The position numbers and the translations under genes were made by a program. Positions 50,659 through 58,613 of a stretch of DNA of 64,000 bases are shown here, piece by piece. Position 1 is the stretch's first letter, and every line of letters begins with the position of its first letter. The stretch spans positions 124,001-188,000 of the forward strand of contig NZ_FNVT01000005.1 in assembly GCF_900108335.1 (NCBI RefSeq). Reading direction: 5' to 3'. Below the pieces are notes generated by a model. The model worked only from the letters and a program-made list of their open reading frames with translations, ran no database searches and was not told the origin of the DNA. The stretch is from Nonomuraea solani (lineage in GTDB: Bacteria; Actinomycetota; Actinomycetes; Streptosporangiales; Streptosporangiaceae).

Positions 50659-51261
50659 TCAACCGCGGGCGGCACGCCTCAGCAGTTCGTCCCAGACCTC
50701 GGCCACCCGGGCGTCGAGCTCCTCCAGCGGGCCCTCATTCGGGATCACGATGTCGGCCGCGGCCAGCCGTTCCTCGCGGCCGGCCTGCGCGGCGATGCGG
50801 GCCTTGGCGTCGGCCTCCGGCATGTCACGGTGCTCGGCCAGGCGCCTGATGCGCACGTCGTCGGCCGCGTCGACGACGATGACGACGTCGTACATGGGTG
50901 CCAGCTTGTTCTCCACCAGCAGCGGCACGTCATAGACCAGCACCGCGTCGTCGGCCGCCCGCCCCTGCAGCTCCGCGACCCGCTCCCCCACCAGCGGGTG
51001 CACGATCGCGTTGAGCGCGCCCAGCCGCTCGGAGTCGGCGAAGACGATCGACCCCAGTTTCTCCCGGTCGAGGGAGCCGTCGGGGCGCAGCACCTCGTCC
51101 CCGAACACGGCCACCACCCGCGCCAGCCCGGGCGTGCCGGGCTCGACCACCTGACGTGCGATCTTGTCCGCGTCGATCACGACGGCGCCCCTGGCCGCGA
51201 GCCGTTTCGACACCTCGCTCTTGCCCGAGCCGATCCCGCCGGTGAGCCCAATCTTCAACAC
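50659..51261 (-). CDS. coaE: Dephospho-CoA kinase
   Basis: 200 residues from the GTG at 51261 (LKIGLTGGIGSGKSEVSKRL), the normal length; a longer frame up to 51318 is not needed. P-loop GGIGSGKS, then DADKIARQVVEPG and VYDVPLLVENKL of the CoA domain. It catalyses the last step of coenzyme A synthesis. Its usual partner rpsA lies about 4.5 kb upstream here, separated by accessory genes. Confidence 0.95.
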   Translation of the reverse strand: MLKIGLTGGIGSGKSEVSKRLAARGAVVIDADKIARQVVEPGTPGLARVVAVFGDEVLRPDGSLDREKLGSIVFADSERLGALNAIVHPLVGERVAELQGRAADDAVLVYDVPLLVENKLAPMYDVVIVVDAADDVRIRRLAEHRDMPEADAKARIAAQAGREERLAAADIVIPNEGPLEELDARVAEVWDELLRRAARG

Positions 51262-51310
51262 GGCCCAAAGCCTATCCACCATCGTGCCGTACGGGTCCAT
51301 CATCGGAGGC

Positions 51311-52024
51311 ATGCTCACCAGGATCGTACGGGCCGCCCATGATCAGGCGGCCGCCGCCGGGGACGACTGGGTGGGGCCGCCCCACGTGGTGCTCGCCCTG
51401 CTGAACGACGACTCCCTCGCCGCCCGGGTGCTGGCCGAGGCCGGGCTCGACCACGCGCGCGCCCTGGAGTGCCTGCCCCGCCACGCGAGGCGCGGCCACC
51501 GGGCGGGCGGCTTCGCCAATCCGAGCTTCCACAAGCTGTTCGGCATCGCGACCGGCCTGGCCCTCGCCTCGGGCGCGCGCGAGCCCGCGCCGGAGCACTG
51601 GCTGCTCGCCCTGGCCTACGACGCCGAGATGGACAGGGAGCCGACGCCGCTGCACCTGTTCGAGGTGGACCCGGCCGTGGTGGTGGCGGCGCTGCGGCGG
51701 CACGGCGTCCAGACGCCGCCGATCGGCGTGCCCGAGCACGTGCCCTGGCGTGGCCACCACCAGATCGTGGTGCCCGCCGCCGCCCTTCAGGCCGTGCTCG
51801 ACCGCCTCAACGCCGAGCACCCGGCGGGCTCGGAGTGGCGGTGGGGCTGGAACTGGGTGGACGACGACCTGGGCCGCGCCATGATCACCGCTGAGGAGGG
51901 GATCGATCTGGCGTCCTGCGCAGGTGCACCAGCGTCAGATGGTCGTCCATCCGCTCACGGCTCGTCTCCCGGTAGCCCAGGCGGCGATAGAGCCGCAGGT
52001 TTCCCGCCGACAGGTGACCGGTGA
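51311..52024 (+). CDS. Stand-alone Clp N-domain (R domain) protein
   Basis: 237 residues. The N-terminal half shows the Clp repeat pattern (IVRAAHDQAAAAGDDWVGPPHVVLALL, LEAGLDH-like segments, PAPEHWLLALAYD) seen in ClpA/ClpC/ClpB N-domains, but no AAA+ module follows. The C-terminus is Ser/Pro/Gly rich and overlaps the convergent GNAT gene by 140 bp. GGAGG precedes the ATG by 1-2 bases short of ideal spacing. It may present substrates to a Clp machine; that is inference. Confidence 0.7.
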   Translation: MLTRIVRAAHDQAAAAGDDWVGPPHVVLALLNDDSLAARVLAEAGLDHARALECLPRHARRGHRAGGFANPSFHKLFGIATGLALASGAREPAPEHWLLALAYDAEMDREPTPLHLFEVDPAVVVAALRRHGVQTPPIGVPEHVPWRGHHQIVVPAAALQAVLDRLNAEHPAGSEWRWGWNWVDDDLGRAMITAEEGIDLASCAGAPASDGRPSAHGSSPGSPGGDRAAGFPPTGDR

Positions 52025-52358
52025 ACAGGTCGAACGCCTCCGCCTCCGGCACCCGCTCGTGCAGGGCGCTCAGCAGGGCCGTGCCCAGCCCCTGACCCTG
52101 CCGGTCGGGGACGACGACCAGGCGTCCGACCAGGCAGGTCGTGCCGGACAGCCGCCCGCGCACCGCCCCGATGATCCGGCCGTCGTCGATCGCCTTGAGC
52201 ACGACGGCGGTCTCGATGACCTTGCGCACCTGCTCCAGTGACTCGACCAGCGGCGGGATGAACGGGTCGCCGTAGAGCTGGGCCTCGGCCACGTAGGCGG
52301 CCCGCTGCACGGTGAGGATCTCACCCGCGTCGGCGGTCGCCGCCCGTTCGATCACCAC
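51885..52358 (-). CDS. GNAT-family N-acetyltransferase
   Basis: 157 residues from a GTG at 52358 (or 52355). Acetyl-CoA site VVVPDRQGQGLGTALLSAL is the GNAT motif A; LRLYRRLGYRETSRERM is the C-terminal part. Substrate unknown. The Clp-N gene runs into its 3' end from the other strand. Starts 11 bases after the TAP-hydrolase stop in the same direction. Confidence 0.87.
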   Translation of the reverse strand: MVIERAATADAGEILTVQRAAYVAEAQLYGDPFIPPLVESLEQVRKVIETAVVLKAIDDGRIIGAVRGRLSGTTCLVGRLVVVPDRQGQGLGTALLSALHERVPEAEAFDLFTGHLSAGNLRLYRRLGYRETSRERMDDHLTLVHLRRTPDRSPPQR

Positions 52359-52368
52359 GTACGGCAGC

Positions 52369-54372
52369 CTATTCCATACCCGCCGGGCACACCGTTCCGC
52401 GCGGGGGCAGCGCGCCGTTGACGAGGTAGTCGTGCACGCGGGCGCGCAGGCAGGTGGCGCGCAGCTTGCCCAGGCCCTGGAGCAGGTACGCACCGTGCCC
52501 GTCACCATGCCACAGCACCACGCCCCCCGGAACGCGCCCCGCCACCCTGGCCGCCGAAGCCGGCGGCGCGACGGTGTCCAGCCGCCCCACCCCCACCAGC
52601 ACCGCCGCCTTCTTCCTCGCGTCCTTGCGTGGGAGGTGGGGTGGCCAGCTCGGGCCCTGGCGCAGGCCGAGGCAGCGGGCGATCTCGTGGCGGCCGCTCA
52701 TCCAGCCCACCCGGGGCGCCACCTCGCGAAGCCGGGACTCCATCGCCAGGAACCGCCGGTAACCGGGCACGGCGGGCATGAAGTCGTGGCACGCCATCGA
52801 CCGCGCCACCGTCCCCGGCGCCACCGGCCGGGCCATGACCGCCATCACGGCCAGGGCGCTCGCGTCACCCTCCGCCGCCGCGGCCATGGCGTGGGCCAGC
52901 TCGCCCCATCGCCCCGGGACGAGCCCGGCGGTCACCGCCGCCACGATCCGCCGGTCGTCCACCGTACGGCCGGGGCCGGCGGGCAGAGGCGCCCGGTCGA
53001 GCAGGTCGTCGAGGACCGCCACGGCGTCGCCGTCGCCCAGCGGACACCCCATGCGGCCCCGGCACCAGTCGCGGAAGGAGGTCAGTTGCCGCTCGATCGC
53101 CCGCGCGTGGGCGATCAGCCGCCGCCCCAGCCCTGGCTCCCCGTGGTCGGGCACGCCCTCCAGGTACATCCGCTCGACCCGGCGCGGAAACAGCTCCAGG
53201 TACGCCTGCCCGTACACCGCCCCATAGGAGTTCCCGAAGTACCGCAGCCGCGGCTCCCCGAGGGCGGCGCGCAGGGCGTCGAGGTCGTGGGCCACCTGCC
53301 AGGACGTGAGGCCGGCGTAGGCGGGTCCGGCGGCGATGCGGCAACTGCGGTCATAGGCGGCGTTGTCACGGGCGTAGGAGCGCCACTGAGCGGCTCCGGG
53401 GATGAGCTGCAACCGCAGCGGATCGGGCTGCGGCACCGAACACCGCACCATGGCCGGACTCCCCCGGTCACCGATCCCCCGCGCCTCGACGAGCACCACA
53501 TCGAACCAGCGCGCCAGCTCATTCACGGTGTCCGGCCTGGCCCGCACCCCCTGGATGGTCGACCCTTCCCCGGTGTTCACCACCAGCGCCCCAAGACTGC
53601 GCGCGGGGTCCCGCGCGAGCATCCGCGCCACATCGATCCGGGTACGCTCGCCACGCGGCCGAGCCCAGTCGACCGGCACCGAAAGCCGCCCACACTGCAA
53701 CCCGTCCCCGCAGTCCCACCACCCCAGCCCCCGCCGCCCACCAGGCCGAGGCCCAGGCGGCTGCACACCACCCCACTCACCCGACTTGGCGGACACACCG
53801 CTTCCAGCAGGCACGCCCAACCCAGCCACCCCAGGAAACGCCACCTGCGGCAACCACACCACCGACCCGGCGGACACTGCCGACCCAGACGAAGCCACCT
53901 GCGGCCACCGCACCGAGGACGGCGGGCGTGCGGACCGCACAGCCGACGCCACCGACCCGGCGGGCGCCGCCGACCCAGGCGAAGCCACCTGCGGCGACCA
54001 CGCTGAGGACGGCGGGTGCGCGGGCCGCACGGCCGACGCCACCGTCACGACCGCCCCCGACGATCCGGCCCGCTCCGACGGCCCGAACGGCGCCGACTGC
54101 CCGATCCGTTCCGCCGGTCCCTGCTGCCCAGCCTGCCCCAGCGGAGCGACCTGTCCCGGCGGTGCGGCCCGCACCGGCTCGCCGGTCTGGCCCGGCGGGG
54201 TGGCCTGGGACCGGGGTGACGTCTGGAACCAGGTTGCCGCCTGTGGCCAGGTTGCCGCCTGTGGCCGGGATGCCGCCTGGGACGGCGGGGTGGCCGCGGT
54301 GGCTGGGATGGTGGTGGTGACGGCGGCCATGAGTGCGGCCGTCACCTGGGTCAGTCGCTGAACCATGCCCAC
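52369..54372 (-). CDS. Secreted TAP-like alpha/beta-hydrolase with repetitive N-terminal linker
   Basis: 667 residues. A weak signal peptide (VTAALMAAVTTTIPATAATPP) is followed by about 190 low-complexity residues, including two 30-residue repeats (VASAVRPAHPPSSAW, VASAVRSARPPSSVRW). The catalytic domain has YFGNSYGAVYGQAYLELFP (Ser nucleophile), a likely Asp in VGRLDTVAPPASA and His in GDGHGAYLLQGLG, and the C-terminal TAP region. Such enzymes are tripeptidyl-aminopeptidases or related exo-hydrolases. GTG at 54372 or ATG at 54366. Confidence 0.82.
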   Translation of the reverse strand: MGMVQRLTQVTAALMAAVTTTIPATAATPPSQAASRPQAATWPQAATWFQTSPRSQATPPGQTGEPVRAAPPGQVAPLGQAGQQGPAERIGQSAPFGPSERAGSSGAVVTVASAVRPAHPPSSAWSPQVASPGSAAPAGSVASAVRSARPPSSVRWPQVASSGSAVSAGSVVWLPQVAFPGVAGLGVPAGSGVSAKSGEWGGVQPPGPRPGGRRGLGWWDCGDGLQCGRLSVPVDWARPRGERTRIDVARMLARDPARSLGALVVNTGEGSTIQGVRARPDTVNELARWFDVVLVEARGIGDRGSPAMVRCSVPQPDPLRLQLIPGAAQWRSYARDNAAYDRSCRIAAGPAYAGLTSWQVAHDLDALRAALGEPRLRYFGNSYGAVYGQAYLELFPRRVERMYLEGVPDHGEPGLGRRLIAHARAIERQLTSFRDWCRGRMGCPLGDGDAVAVLDDLLDRAPLPAGPGRTVDDRRIVAAVTAGLVPGRWGELAHAMAAAAEGDASALAVMAVMARPVAPGTVARSMACHDFMPAVPGYRRFLAMESRLREVAPRVGWMSGRHEIARCLGLRQGPSWPPHLPRKDARKKAAVLVGVGRLDTVAPPASAARVAGRVPGGVVLWHGDGHGAYLLQGLGKLRATCLRARVHDYLVNGALPPRGTVCPAGME
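53850..54270. repeat. 90-bp and 18-bp in-gene tandem repeats
   Basis: Within the TAP-hydrolase linker a 90-bp unit recurs (GCCGACGCCACCG at 53942 and 54032), giving the 30-residue repeats, with a third, shortened unit. An 18-bp unit AGGTTGCCGCCTGTGGCC is present twice near 54231-54266. Both keep the frame, so the linker length can vary without breaking the gene. Confidence 0.7.
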
Positions 54373-54480
54373 TGCAGTTGCCCCCGGAAGTCGGTGTAAC
54401 AGCCGCAGCCCAGTCTCTCAACCTCCAACCCCGCAGGTCAGAGGCTTGCAAAAGAGCCTTGGGTAAAATCTGCCGCCCCC

Positions 54481-55614
54481 TCAGCGGATCATCCGGAAAA
54501 ACTCCCTTATGCCCGCCACCAGCGACCCCGGCGCCGCCATCGCCACCATGTGGCTGGGGCTGTGCGCCTCACCCCAGTACACGATGTCGTTGCCCCGCTC
54601 GGCGATGCGCCGCATCAGGGCCGAGCCGCCGTGCGTCACCCCGGTCGGCACCTCGCGCTGGTCGACGGGCAGCCCGGCCGCCCCTTCGTAGTAGGTCCAC
54701 GAGGAAGAGCCGGCGGTGTCCGTCAGCCAGTACAGGGAGGCGTTGGTCAGCACCTGGTCGCGGTCGATGGGCTCGGCCCCCGACCCCCACCCGTCGAACT
54801 CCTTGAACCGCTCCACCAGGTAGGCAAGCTGGGCGACCGGCGAGTCGGCGAACCCGTACGCGAGCGTCTGCGGCCTGGCGGCCAGGTACGGCCCGTAGCC
54901 GCTGCCGCCCGACATCCACTCGGACATCTCCTCCAGCGTCTTCAGCTCCTCCTCGGTCGCGCCCTCGAAGTCCGCCGGGTCGCCCGTGGGAATGCCGAGC
55001 CCGGCCGTGATGAGCGAGCCGATGACGTGTTCGCCGTCCAGCGCGGCCAGCCTCGGCGTGACGAGCGCCCCGGCGTCGTTGCCCTGGGCGCCGTACCGGT
55101 CGTACCCGAGCCGGCGCATCAGCTCGGCCCAGGTGCGGGCCACCCGGTCGATGCTCCACGGCCGCTCGTCGGCGGGCTCGGGGAACCGCGAGAACGCGAA
55201 TCCGGGCAGGGACGGCGCCACGACGTGGAAGGCGACGGCGGGGTCGAGCCCGTGGCCGCGCGGGTCGGTGAGCGGCCCGATGACGTCGAGGAACTCGGCG
55301 ATCGTGTTCGGCCAGCTGTGCGTCATGATCAGCGGCACCGCGTCCGGCTCGGGCGAGCGTACGTGCAGGAAATGCACGTCCTGCCCATCGATGCGGGTGG
55401 TGAACTGCGGAAAGGCGTTCAGCCTGGCCTCCCGCGCCCGCCAGTCGAACCCGTCGGCCCAGTATTCGGCCAGCTCCCGCAGGTAGGCCACGGGCACGCC
55501 CCGTCCCCACCCGCCGGGCAACTGCGCGGCCCACCTGGTACGCCGCAGCCGCTCCCGGAGGTCGTCGAGGTCGGCCTGCGGAATGTCGATACGAAAAGGT
55601 GTGATCTCGTCCAT
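54481..55614 (-). CDS. Epoxide hydrolase (EHN domain family)
   Basis: 377 residues from the ATG at 55614 (MDEITPFRIDIPQADLDDLRERLRRTRW, the EHN domain start). The alpha/beta-hydrolase part has LIMTHSWPNTIAEF, the nucleophile Asp in YGAQGNDAGALVT and the His in WGEAHSPSHMVAMAAPG. TACGGT lies 7 bases before the ATG, suggesting a leaderless message. It would open epoxides to diols, in detoxification or specialised metabolism. Confidence 0.88.
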   Translation of the reverse strand: MDEITPFRIDIPQADLDDLRERLRRTRWAAQLPGGWGRGVPVAYLRELAEYWADGFDWRAREARLNAFPQFTTRIDGQDVHFLHVRSPEPDAVPLIMTHSWPNTIAEFLDVIGPLTDPRGHGLDPAVAFHVVAPSLPGFAFSRFPEPADERPWSIDRVARTWAELMRRLGYDRYGAQGNDAGALVTPRLAALDGEHVIGSLITAGLGIPTGDPADFEGATEEELKTLEEMSEWMSGGSGYGPYLAARPQTLAYGFADSPVAQLAYLVERFKEFDGWGSGAEPIDRDQVLTNASLYWLTDTAGSSSWTYYEGAAGLPVDQREVPTGVTHGGSALMRRIAERGNDIVYWGEAHSPSHMVAMAAPGSLVAGIREFFRMIR

Positions 55615-55691
55615 GAACGAAACCGTAGACACGAATGCGGCAAGGTTCGTTCCGCATTCGTAGCCCGATTGACCGAAGGGCCCCGGGCATG

Positions 55692-55729
55692 CGAAAGGCC
55701 CCGCACGGTGTGCCGTGCGGGGCCTTTCG
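55692..55729 (-). terminator. Rho-independent terminator after rpsA
   Basis: Perfect 17-bp stem (CGAAAGGCCCCGCACGG with its complement) and a 4-base loop, 30 bp after the rpsA stop on the minus strand. On the plus side it is followed by AAAACT; on the minus side it follows the rpsA gene with TTTTCC just before it. A classic high-GC terminator. Confidence 0.85.
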
Positions 55730-55758
55730 GAAAACTAGCTACGCCTCAGGACAGAGCC

Positions 55759-57246
55759 TCAGCTCTGGCCGCCGGCCAGCTTCTCGCGCAGAGCCGCCAG
55801 CGCCTCGTCAGAGGCGAGGGCGCCACTGGCCGGAGCCGACGACGACGAGGAGCCGCCCTGCTGGGGCTGCGTCTCGCCGCTGTAGGACGACGGAGCCGCC
55901 TCCCCGGCCTCGGCCTCGGCCTTGCGGGCCTCTTCGATCTGCTTGCGGTGCGCCTCGAAGCGGGTCTGAGCCTCGGCGTACTGCCGCTCCCACTCCTCAC
56001 GCTGCTTGTCGAAGCCCTCGAGCCACTCACCGGTCTCCGAGTCGAAGCCCTCGGGGTAGATGTAGTTGCCCTGGTCGTCGTAGGTCGCCGCCATGCCGTA
56101 GAGGGTCGGGTCGAACTCGACCTCGGTGCCGACACCCTCGTTGGCCTGCTTCAGCGAGAGGCTGATGCGGCGACGGTCGAGGTCGATGTCGATGATCTTC
56201 ACGAAGATCTCGTCGCCGACCTGGACGACCTGCTCCGGAATCTCCACGTGGCGCTCGGCCAGCTCGGAGATGTGGACCAGGCCCTCGATGCCCTCCTCGA
56301 CCCGGACGAACGCACCGAACGGCACCAGCTTGGTGACGCGGCCCGGAACGACCTGGCCGATCTGGTGGGTGCGGGCGAACTGCTGCCACGGGTCTTCCTG
56401 AGTGGCCTTGAGCGACAGGGAGACGCGCTCGCGCTCCATGTCGACGTCGAGGACCTCGACCGTGACCTCCTGGCCGACCTCGACAACCTCGGAAGGGTGG
56501 TCGATGTGCTTCCAGGACAGCTCGGACACGTGGACCAGACCGTCGACGCCGCCGAGGTCCACGAACGCACCGAAGTTGACGATCGAGGAGACGACGCCCT
56601 TGCGGACCTGACCCTTCTGGAGGGTGTTGAGGAACGTCTGGCGAACCTCCGACTGCGTCTGCTCAAGCCAGGCGCGGCGCGACAGGACCACGTTGTTGCG
56701 GTTCTTGTCGAGCTCAATGATCTTGGCTTCGAGCTCGCGACCGACGTACGGCTGCAGATCGCGGACACGGCGCATCTCGACCAGGGACGCCGGAAGGAAG
56801 CCACGCAGGCCGATGTCAAGGATGAGACCACCCTTGACGACCTCGATGACCGTACCGGTGACGATGCCGTCTTCGTCCTTGATCTTCTCGATCGTGCCCC
56901 AGGCGCGCTCGTACTGAGCACGCTTCTTGGACAGGATCAGCCGGCCCTCCTTGTCCTCCTTCTGGAGAACGAGGGCTTCGACGTGTTCGCCGACTTCCAC
57001 GACGTCAGCAGGGTCGACATCGTGCTTGATGGAAAGCTCACGCGAGGGGATGACACCCTCGGTCTTGTAGCCGATATCGAGAAGGACCTCGTCTCGATCG
57101 ACCTTGACGACGGTTCCTTCGACAATGTCGCCGTCGTTGAAGTACTTGATGGTCTCATCGATCGCGGCGAGGAAGGCTTCCTCGGACCCGATGTCGTTGA
57201 CCGCTACCTGCGGGGTGCTCGAGGTGGCCTCAGTGCTGGACGTCAT
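55759..57246 (-). CDS. rpsA: 30S ribosomal protein S1
   Basis: 495 residues from the ATG at 57246 (MTSSTEATSSTPQVAVNDIG). Four S1 (OB-fold) domains at about 40-110, 125-190, 210-280 and 295-365, e.g. GTVVKVDRDEVLLDIGYKTEGVIP and GVVSSIVNFGAFVDLGGVDGLVH, then an acidic C-terminal tail rich in Glu, Ala and Ser. It binds mRNA at the ribosome. The GC-poorer codon use of this gene, relative to neighbours, suits high expression. The frame extends upstream, but this start is conserved. Confidence 0.97.
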   Translation of the reverse strand: MTSSTEATSSTPQVAVNDIGSEEAFLAAIDETIKYFNDGDIVEGTVVKVDRDEVLLDIGYKTEGVIPSRELSIKHDVDPADVVEVGEHVEALVLQKEDKEGRLILSKKRAQYERAWGTIEKIKDEDGIVTGTVIEVVKGGLILDIGLRGFLPASLVEMRRVRDLQPYVGRELEAKIIELDKNRNNVVLSRRAWLEQTQSEVRQTFLNTLQKGQVRKGVVSSIVNFGAFVDLGGVDGLVHVSELSWKHIDHPSEVVEVGQEVTVEVLDVDMERERVSLSLKATQEDPWQQFARTHQIGQVVPGRVTKLVPFGAFVRVEEGIEGLVHISELAERHVEIPEQVVQVGDEIFVKIIDIDLDRRRISLSLKQANEGVGTEVEFDPTLYGMAATYDDQGNYIYPEGFDSETGEWLEGFDKQREEWERQYAEAQTRFEAHRKQIEEARKAEAEAGEAAPSSYSGETQPQQGGSSSSSAPASGALASDEALAALREKLAGGQS

Positions 57247-57438
57247 GTGTGGAATTGCTCCGAACGCGGACAGGATGTCGATGTGGCGGATGCGCAGCAG
57301 GCCCTCTTCCGCATCAAGCCGAGCAATTACGACATCGACGTGACCGAGCGCGAGCCCGCTCCGTCTGAGGCGCGCGCGAGCCCACAACGCAGCGATCAGC
57401 ATATGAGACCATCGTCGGGAGGTCAATCCGGGGAGAAG

Positions 57439-58539
57439 TCAATAGCTGTTCACCTGGAGCCCCCGTTTGGCGCCGATATTACCTCGAAGTTCCTCCGGGA
57501 TGGAGATCCGCTCCGGATCACCGTCGCTGACATAGCGCTCACTGGGGTGCTTGCGCAGCCACTCCAGCCAGTATTGCGAGCACCACTTGCGGCACTCGCC
57601 CTTCTTGCCGTTGCTCTGGATCCGCTGGATCGCCCCGCGGTCGAATTTTTTCGCGTAGGGCGAAACCGATGGCTCGGCTCCGGCGAGGAACACGCCGGTG
57701 AAATCATACCGGCTGCCGTCCCATGATCCGGTGCGGGCGGCCTTCTTGGGACGCGGCATCGACCCGTACGGCAGCGCGATGGTCTCGGAGGGCGGCGCGC
57801 CGAGTTTCTTGAGCAGGCGTTCGATCCTGACGATCTGCTCGCTGACCTTCTTCTTGCGCAGCACCCGCAGGTTGGGATGGCGCCAGGTGTGGTTGGCCAC
57901 CTCGTAGCCGTGGTCGACCAGCCACCGCACGGCCGCCGCCTGCGACTCGTGGTCGCGCAGCCCGAACGGCTCCCTGTTGACCCAGAACGTGGCCACCGGC
58001 CGGAACGACGGGTGTTTCCTGGACACCTCCTGAATCACCCCCACGGCCGTGTCGGGCCGCGGGTTGCCGCTCTCGTCCAGCGCGAAGTGACTGGGATGCC
58101 CGTCGTCGAACGTCAGCACGACCGGGAACTTCCCCGCCGGCACCCGGATCCGGCCGGCGGCGAACTCCTTGGCGGTGATCGGCACGTAGCCCTGCTTCGC
58201 CAGCTCCTCCAGCTCTTTCCTGAGCTGGGACGGCGACCTGTCGAGCGAGGCCAGGCGCTTGGCGAGGATCCGGTGGTACATCAGGACCGGCACCAGCCCG
58301 ACCTCGTTGGCCTTCACCTGCCGGGCGAACTCGGGCGTGGCCACGACCCCGGGCGGCTCACCGACGGGGGCCAGGGTCGGGGCGGGCGACGGCTCGCCGC
58401 CCTGGACCTTGGCCACGTCCTTCGGCTTGGCGTGCGGGCGGCTCTCCGACGGCATGAGGCTCAGCCCCGCGATGGCGACTGTTACCACCACCACGTTCGC
58501 GATGCCGATGATCCGCGTGAGGGACGCTGATATCCGCAC
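57439..58539 (-). CDS. Membrane-anchored polysaccharide deacetylase
   Basis: 366 residues from the GTG at 58539 (GGGAG upstream). An N-terminal membrane helix (IIGIANVVVVTVAIAGLSLM) is followed by a linker and a NodB domain: VPVLMYHRIL, VVLTFDDGHPSH (metal-binding Asp), EVANHTWRHPNLR (His-x-x-x-His) and the C-terminal part IALPYGSMP. It would remove acetyl groups from cell-wall peptidoglycan or another polysaccharide. It sits between polA and rpsA, which are normally adjacent. Confidence 0.88.
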   Translation of the reverse strand: MRISASLTRIIGIANVVVVTVAIAGLSLMPSESRPHAKPKDVAKVQGGEPSPAPTLAPVGEPPGVVATPEFARQVKANEVGLVPVLMYHRILAKRLASLDRSPSQLRKELEELAKQGYVPITAKEFAAGRIRVPAGKFPVVLTFDDGHPSHFALDESGNPRPDTAVGVIQEVSRKHPSFRPVATFWVNREPFGLRDHESQAAAVRWLVDHGYEVANHTWRHPNLRVLRKKKVSEQIVRIERLLKKLGAPPSETIALPYGSMPRPKKAARTGSWDGSRYDFTGVFLAGAEPSVSPYAKKFDRGAIQRIQSNGKKGECRKWCSQYWLEWLRKHPSERYVSDGDPERISIPEELRGNIGAKRGLQVNSY

Positions 58540-58613
58540 AGAACTCCCGGGCCGCTCGGTGGAACAGGGTGTCCAGGCTAGTGCAGAACCTCCCGGGAAG
58601 CGGCCTTGAGCCC

